Part shown: positions 58,855 through 64,000 of the stretch, one piece after another
How positions within the stretch are numbered: the first letter of the stretch is position 1
How the letters are laid out: each line of letters begins with the position of its first letter
From: Sphingopyxis sp. UBA6723
Lineage (GTDB): Bacteria; Pseudomonadota; Alphaproteobacteria; Sphingomonadales; Sphingomonadaceae
Length of the DNA stretch: 64,000 bases
NCBI RefSeq assembly: GCF_002454115.1
Contig: NZ_DKIH01000010.1
Span: 367,172-431,171 of the forward strand
Direction of reading: 5' to 3'
The notes under the pieces: model-generated
Told to the model about the DNA's origin: nothing
What the model saw: the letters and a program-made list of their open reading frames with translations, nothing else
The model's database searches: none
Made by a program: the position numbers and the translations under genes

Positions 58855-59658
58855 ATGAACCTCCAAGACATGTTCGGCCTCGACGGCCGCATCGCCCTCG
58901 TCACCGGCGGCTCGCGCGGCATCGGCAAGATGATCGTCGAGGGCTATCTCGCCGCAGGCTGCGCCCGCGTGTACATCTCGGCGCGCAAGACCGCGCAGAT
59001 CGAGGAAGCCATCGCCGATTTCGACACCCGCTATCCGGGCAAGGTTATCGGCCTGCCGGTCGACCTTGCCACGGTCGAAGGCTGCCGCGCGCTCGCCAAG
59101 GAACTCGAAGCGCGCGAGGAACGCCTCGACATCCTCGTCAACAATGCCGGCGCCGCATGGGGCGAACCCTTCGAGGGCTTCCCCGAAGCGGGCTGGGACA
59201 AGGTGATGGACATCAACGTCAAATCGCCCTTCTTCCTGACGCAGGCGCTGCACGGACTGCTCAAGGCGGGCGGCTCGCATGAGCGCCCCGCGAAAGTCAT
59301 CAACATCGGCTCGATCGACGGCCAGCGGCTCAATCCGTGGGAAACCTACAGCTATCACGCATCGAAAGCCGCGATCCTCTACCTCACCAAGCGCCTCGCC
59401 GCGCGGCTGGTCACCGATCATATTCTGGTCACTGCGATCGCCCCGGGCGCCTTTCAGTCGGACATGAACAAGGCGGCGCGTGACCATGGCGATGCGGTCG
59501 CGAAAAGCATCCCCGTGAAGCGCATCGGCGTTCCCGAGGATATGGCGGGCGCCGCGATCTTCCTCGCGTCGAAAGCTGGCGACTATGTCGTCGGCGACAC
59601 GATCACCGTCGACGGCGGGCTGGTGCATGGCGACCTGAAGACGAGCATCGACGCCTAA
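58855..59658 (+). CDS. Short-chain dehydrogenase/reductase (fourth), RhlG-like
   Basis: A 267-residue SDR with TGGSRGIG at 17-24, NNAGAAWGEPF near 96-106, and YHASK with Tyr167 and Lys171. The N-terminus MNLQDMFGLDGRIALVTGG and the LNPWETYSYHASKAAILYL block resemble RhlG-type 3-ketoacyl reductases. An AAGGAG lies upstream. Context suggests oxidation of a 3-hydroxyacyl-CoA made by the preceding dehydrogenase pair and a hydratase. Confidence 0.92.
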   Translation: MNLQDMFGLDGRIALVTGGSRGIGKMIVEGYLAAGCARVYISARKTAQIEEAIADFDTRYPGKVIGLPVDLATVEGCRALAKELEAREERLDILVNNAGAAWGEPFEGFPEAGWDKVMDINVKSPFFLTQALHGLLKAGGSHERPAKVINIGSIDGQRLNPWETYSYHASKAAILYLTKRLAARLVTDHILVTAIAPGAFQSDMNKAARDHGDAVAKSIPVKRIGVPEDMAGAAIFLASKAGDYVVGDTITVDGGLVHGDLKTSIDA

Positions 59659-59664
59659 CGTAAG

Positions 59665-59788
59665 CCCCTCCCCGTCAGGGGAGGGGTTGGGGTGGGGTCT
59701 GTCGGCTTAGCGCAAGGCCGCAAAACCCCACCCGCTGCGACTAACGAACAAGTTCGTAAGTCTCGCTGCCCTCCCCTGAAGGGGAGGG
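59665..59788. repeat. Palindromic repeat, family A, copy 6
   Basis: Outer hairpins at 59665-59686 and 59769-59788; inner hairpin ACGAACAAGTTCGT at 59744-59757 flanked by GACTA and AAGTC. Opposite orientation to copies 4 and 5. It ends ten bases before the promoter of the next gene. Confidence 0.88.
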
Positions 59789-59798
59789 CGAGGGCCGA

Positions 59799-59841
59799 TT
59801 GACTCGCCCAGCTTCAAGGTGTATTATATAACTAATGCACC
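59799..59841 (+). promoter_or_regulatory. Sigma-70 promoter inside a YtrA-type GGTG-N16-CACC operator
   Basis: TTGACT (59799-59804), 17 bases, TATTAT (59822-59827) is a near-consensus promoter. GGTG at 59818-59821, 16 bases and CACC at 59838-59841 match the operator layout I recall for YtrA-subfamily GntR repressors. The -10 box lies wholly inside the operator, so binding should block transcription. An AAGGAG follows at 59843. Confidence 0.65.
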
Positions 59842-59854
59842 AAGGAGAATCCCC

Positions 59855-60370
59855 ATGCGCCTCGCGTTCCTGATCCCCCCGATGATGTTCCTCGCGGCCT
59901 GCGGGTCTGACGAGAAAGCCAAGGACGCCACTGAGGTCTCGATCAACGCGGGCGACGACCAGGGCGGCGTCCAGATCAAGGCCGGCAAGGACGGCGGCAA
60001 TATCAAGATCGGCGGCGAAGGCGCGTCGATCGACATCAACATCCCCGATTTCGTCGACCTCGACATCGAAAGCGATTTCGACATCGATGGCGTCAAACTC
60101 TACCCCGGCAGCAAGGTGACCACGGTCGACGTCGATGCCAACGACAAGAATGGCGCCGACAAGGCCGTGGTCAAACTTGGCTTCACCTCCCCCGCCGCGC
60201 CGACCAAGGCTGCCGACTGGATGGCGGGCGAATTTGCCAAAAAGGGCGTCAAGGTTACTCGCACCGGCAATATGCTCGCGGGCAAGGACAAGGACGGCGC
60301 CGATTTTCGCATCAACTTCGCCCCTGACGGCGCGACCGCCAAGGGCGAGGTGGTGATTGTGAAGAGCTGA
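59855..60370 (+). CDS. Hypothetical lipoprotein
   Basis: A 171-residue protein with a signal peptide and lipobox LAAC (Cys near residue 16), an acidic Gly/Asp-rich segment (GGNIKIGGEGASIDINIPDF), and a C-terminal domain with KVTTVDVDANDKNGADKAVV and WMAGEFAKKGVKVTR. No named family recognised. AAGGAG lies eight bases before the ATG at 59855. The strong promoter within a repressor-type operator suggests that it is induced on demand. Confidence 0.85.
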   Translation: MRLAFLIPPMMFLAACGSDEKAKDATEVSINAGDDQGGVQIKAGKDGGNIKIGGEGASIDINIPDFVDLDIESDFDIDGVKLYPGSKVTTVDVDANDKNGADKAVVKLGFTSPAAPTKAADWMAGEFAKKGVKVTRTGNMLAGKDKDGADFRINFAPDGATAKGEVVIVKS

Positions 60371-60391
60371 GGGGCAGCCCAACACCCACCT

Positions 60392-60464
60392 CCGTTCGTG
60401 TCGAGCGAAGTCGAGACACGCTAGCGCTGCGTTGACGTGTCTCGACTTCGCTCGACACAAACGG
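60392..60464. repeat. Palindromic repeat, family B, copy 4
   Basis: Arms CCGTTCGTGTCGAGCGAAGT and complementary ACTTCGCTCGACACAAACGG around a short centre. It lies between the convergent lipoprotein and ppc genes and probably terminates transcription from both sides. Confidence 0.86.
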
Positions 60465-60484
60465 GATCAGGCGTGGGTCGAACC

Positions 60485-63163
<2,679 letters not shown>

Positions 63164-63226
63164 GACGCGATTGCTGCACCTGCGAAGGCGCGGGGTCAAG
63201 CGGCGCATAGCTATGCGCGCGATTGA

Positions 63227-63646
63227 TTAGTTCGTCTTGACCAGCACCAACATCCCCATGTCGATCGCGCGGCGGCCATCGAACGCAACGCTGTTGCGCG
63301 TATCGGTGATGAACATCAGCCGCCCCGACGCGTCGGTGATGCGCGCCGACACCGCATAGCTGTGGCGCGGGTCGAGCGGGCGCTGGTCGACGGTCAGCGA
63401 AAAGGCAAAGGGCACCTGCCGCCCGTCGGCGGTGAAGCGTTGCTGGGCGATCGTCTTTGCGGGTGCGTCCATCAGGCTGACGTCGGCCAGGGTGATTTCG
63501 ACCTGCGCGGTCGGCGGCAAGGCGATGCGCTCGCGATAGGTGATCTGGCCGGTGACGGTCACCGGTTGCTCGGCGGGCGTCGTCATGCACGCCGCGAGCG
63601 GCAGGGTTGCGAAGCTAAGCGCGATGGCGCGGACGATACGGACCAT
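63227..63646 (-). CDS. YbaY-family lipoprotein
   Basis: A 139-residue protein with signal peptide and lipobox LAAC, then a beta-sandwich domain with VTVTGQITYRERIALPPTAQ, VEITLADVSLMDAPAKTIAQ and FAFSLTVDQRPLDPRHSYAV. This matches the YbaY/META-like group of small lipoproteins with unclear function. Start ATG at 63646; the family E repeat lies immediately upstream. Confidence 0.86.
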   Translation of the reverse strand: MVRIVRAIALSFATLPLAACMTTPAEQPVTVTGQITYRERIALPPTAQVEITLADVSLMDAPAKTIAQQRFTADGRQVPFAFSLTVDQRPLDPRHSYAVSARITDASGRLMFITDTRNSVAFDGRRAIDMGMLVLVKTN

Positions 63647-63669
63647 GATCTTTTCCTTACCAGACTGCA

Positions 63670-63748
63670 CCCCTGCGAAGGCAGGGGTCCATCTCCGGTC
63701 GATGCCGAATAAAACCGGCAGGAGATGGGTCCCTGCCTTCGCAGGGAC
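63670..63748. repeat. Palindromic repeat, family E
   Basis: CCCCTGCGAAGGCAGGGGTC with ATCTCC (63670-63696) pairs with GGAGATGGGTCCCTGCCTTC and on (63721-63746). Each arm has its own CCTGC/GCAGG hairpin. It lies between the YbaY-like and HNH endonuclease genes. Confidence 0.82.
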
Positions 63749-63787
63749 ACGGGAAGCTAAAGACATATCTCAATCAGACGGGGCAGC

Positions 63788-64000
63788 CTATCCCTCCAGC
63801 TCGACATCCCAATATAACCAGTCGATCCAGCTTGTATGCAGATACCCCGGCGGAAAGGCGCGGCCATTGTCCTGCAGCTGCCAGCTCGTCGGGCGCCACG
63901 GCTGGCGATAGATCGGCATCCGCGCCTGTTGCGGCGTCCGCCCGCCTTTTTTGAGGTTGCATGGCGCACAGGCCGTCGTGACATTTTCCCATGTCGTCCG
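63788..64000 (-). CDS. HNH endonuclease, 3' end only
   Basis: The last 70 codons of a minus-strand gene whose start lies beyond the right edge. TWENVTTACAPCNLKKGGRT is the second half of an HNH nuclease domain with its CxxCN zinc pair, followed by TPQQARM and a Trp-rich tail. In related proteins the missing N-terminal part supplies the catalytic His and Asn. Its role is unknown; such small HNH proteins are common in chromosomes. Confidence 0.8.
   Translation of the reverse strand, partial: RTTWENVTTACAPCNLKKGGRTPQQARMPIYRQPWRPTSWQLQDNGRAFPPGYLHTSWIDWLYWDVELEG

Noticed and set aside
41161..59790. Regular repeats taken as a CRISPR array
   Set aside because: Copies are single, lie in separate intergenic gaps, vary in length and orientation, and have no spacer pattern or cas genes.

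Overview
The window is GC-rich, gene-dense chromosomal DNA with the look of a sphingomonad alphaproteobacterium; Sphingopyxis or a close relative is my inference. The grounds are a FliE-to-FliS flagellar operon behind a sigma-54 promoter, an imuA-imuB-dnaE2 cassette under an alphaproteobacterial GTTC-N7-GTTC LexA box, many acyl-CoA catabolism genes, and several families of palindromic intergenic repeats. I saw no rRNA, tRNA, CRISPR array, insertion sequence or prophage.

Positions 1-24,480 are a flagellar locus. On the plus strand lie the end of flgE, then flgF-G-H-I-J-K-L, motA, motB and a receiver-less sigma-54 activator. Two strong hairpins end this run where it meets a convergent minus-strand operon, transcribed fliE-F-G-H-I-J-K-L-M-N-O-P-Q-R-flhB-fliD-fliS. 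That operon starts just downstream of a near-consensus -24/-12 promoter at 23371-23388. Flagellin (fliC) is divergent from fliE and ends at a clear intrinsic terminator. FlgH has no lipobox cysteine and FliM has no recognisable N-terminal CheY-binding peptide. flhA, fliA, rpoN and chemotaxis genes are not in the window.

Positions 24,590-30,115 hold the SOS mutagenesis cassette (dnaE2, imuB, imuA, minus strand). Positions 30,249-36,180 hold a tripartite RND efflux system (adaptor, pump, outer-membrane channel, minus strand). Positions 36,234-44,321 hold valine catabolism: a LysR regulator divergent from mmsA, then isobutyryl-CoA dehydrogenase, 3-hydroxyisobutyryl-CoA hydrolase, enoyl-CoA hydratase and mmsB. 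Two small exported proteins and a RidA-like protein sit inside this run. Together these enzymes would convert isobutyryl-CoA to propionyl-CoA.

Positions 44,427-59,658 are an acyl-CoA catabolic region: a fused hydratase/3-hydroxyacyl-CoA dehydrogenase, a serine beta-lactamase-like hydrolase, four short-chain dehydrogenases, a kinase and an acyl-CoA dehydrogenase that look like the two halves of animal ACAD11, a zinc alcohol dehydrogenase, an MFS carrier, and a probable two-subunit acyl-CoA dehydrogenase. Two MerR/LiuR-like palindromes lie at promoters here. The right end carries a lipoprotein gene with a promoter embedded in a YtrA-type operator, phosphoenolpyruvate carboxylase, a YbaY-like lipoprotein and the 3' end of an HNH endonuclease gene.

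From 24.5 kb rightward many intergenic gaps contain palindromic repeats of at least five families. One family has internal hairpins whose arms change between copies while pairing is preserved, and one copy carries a nested 64-bp three-stem element. No gap without a gene exceeds about 250 bases.
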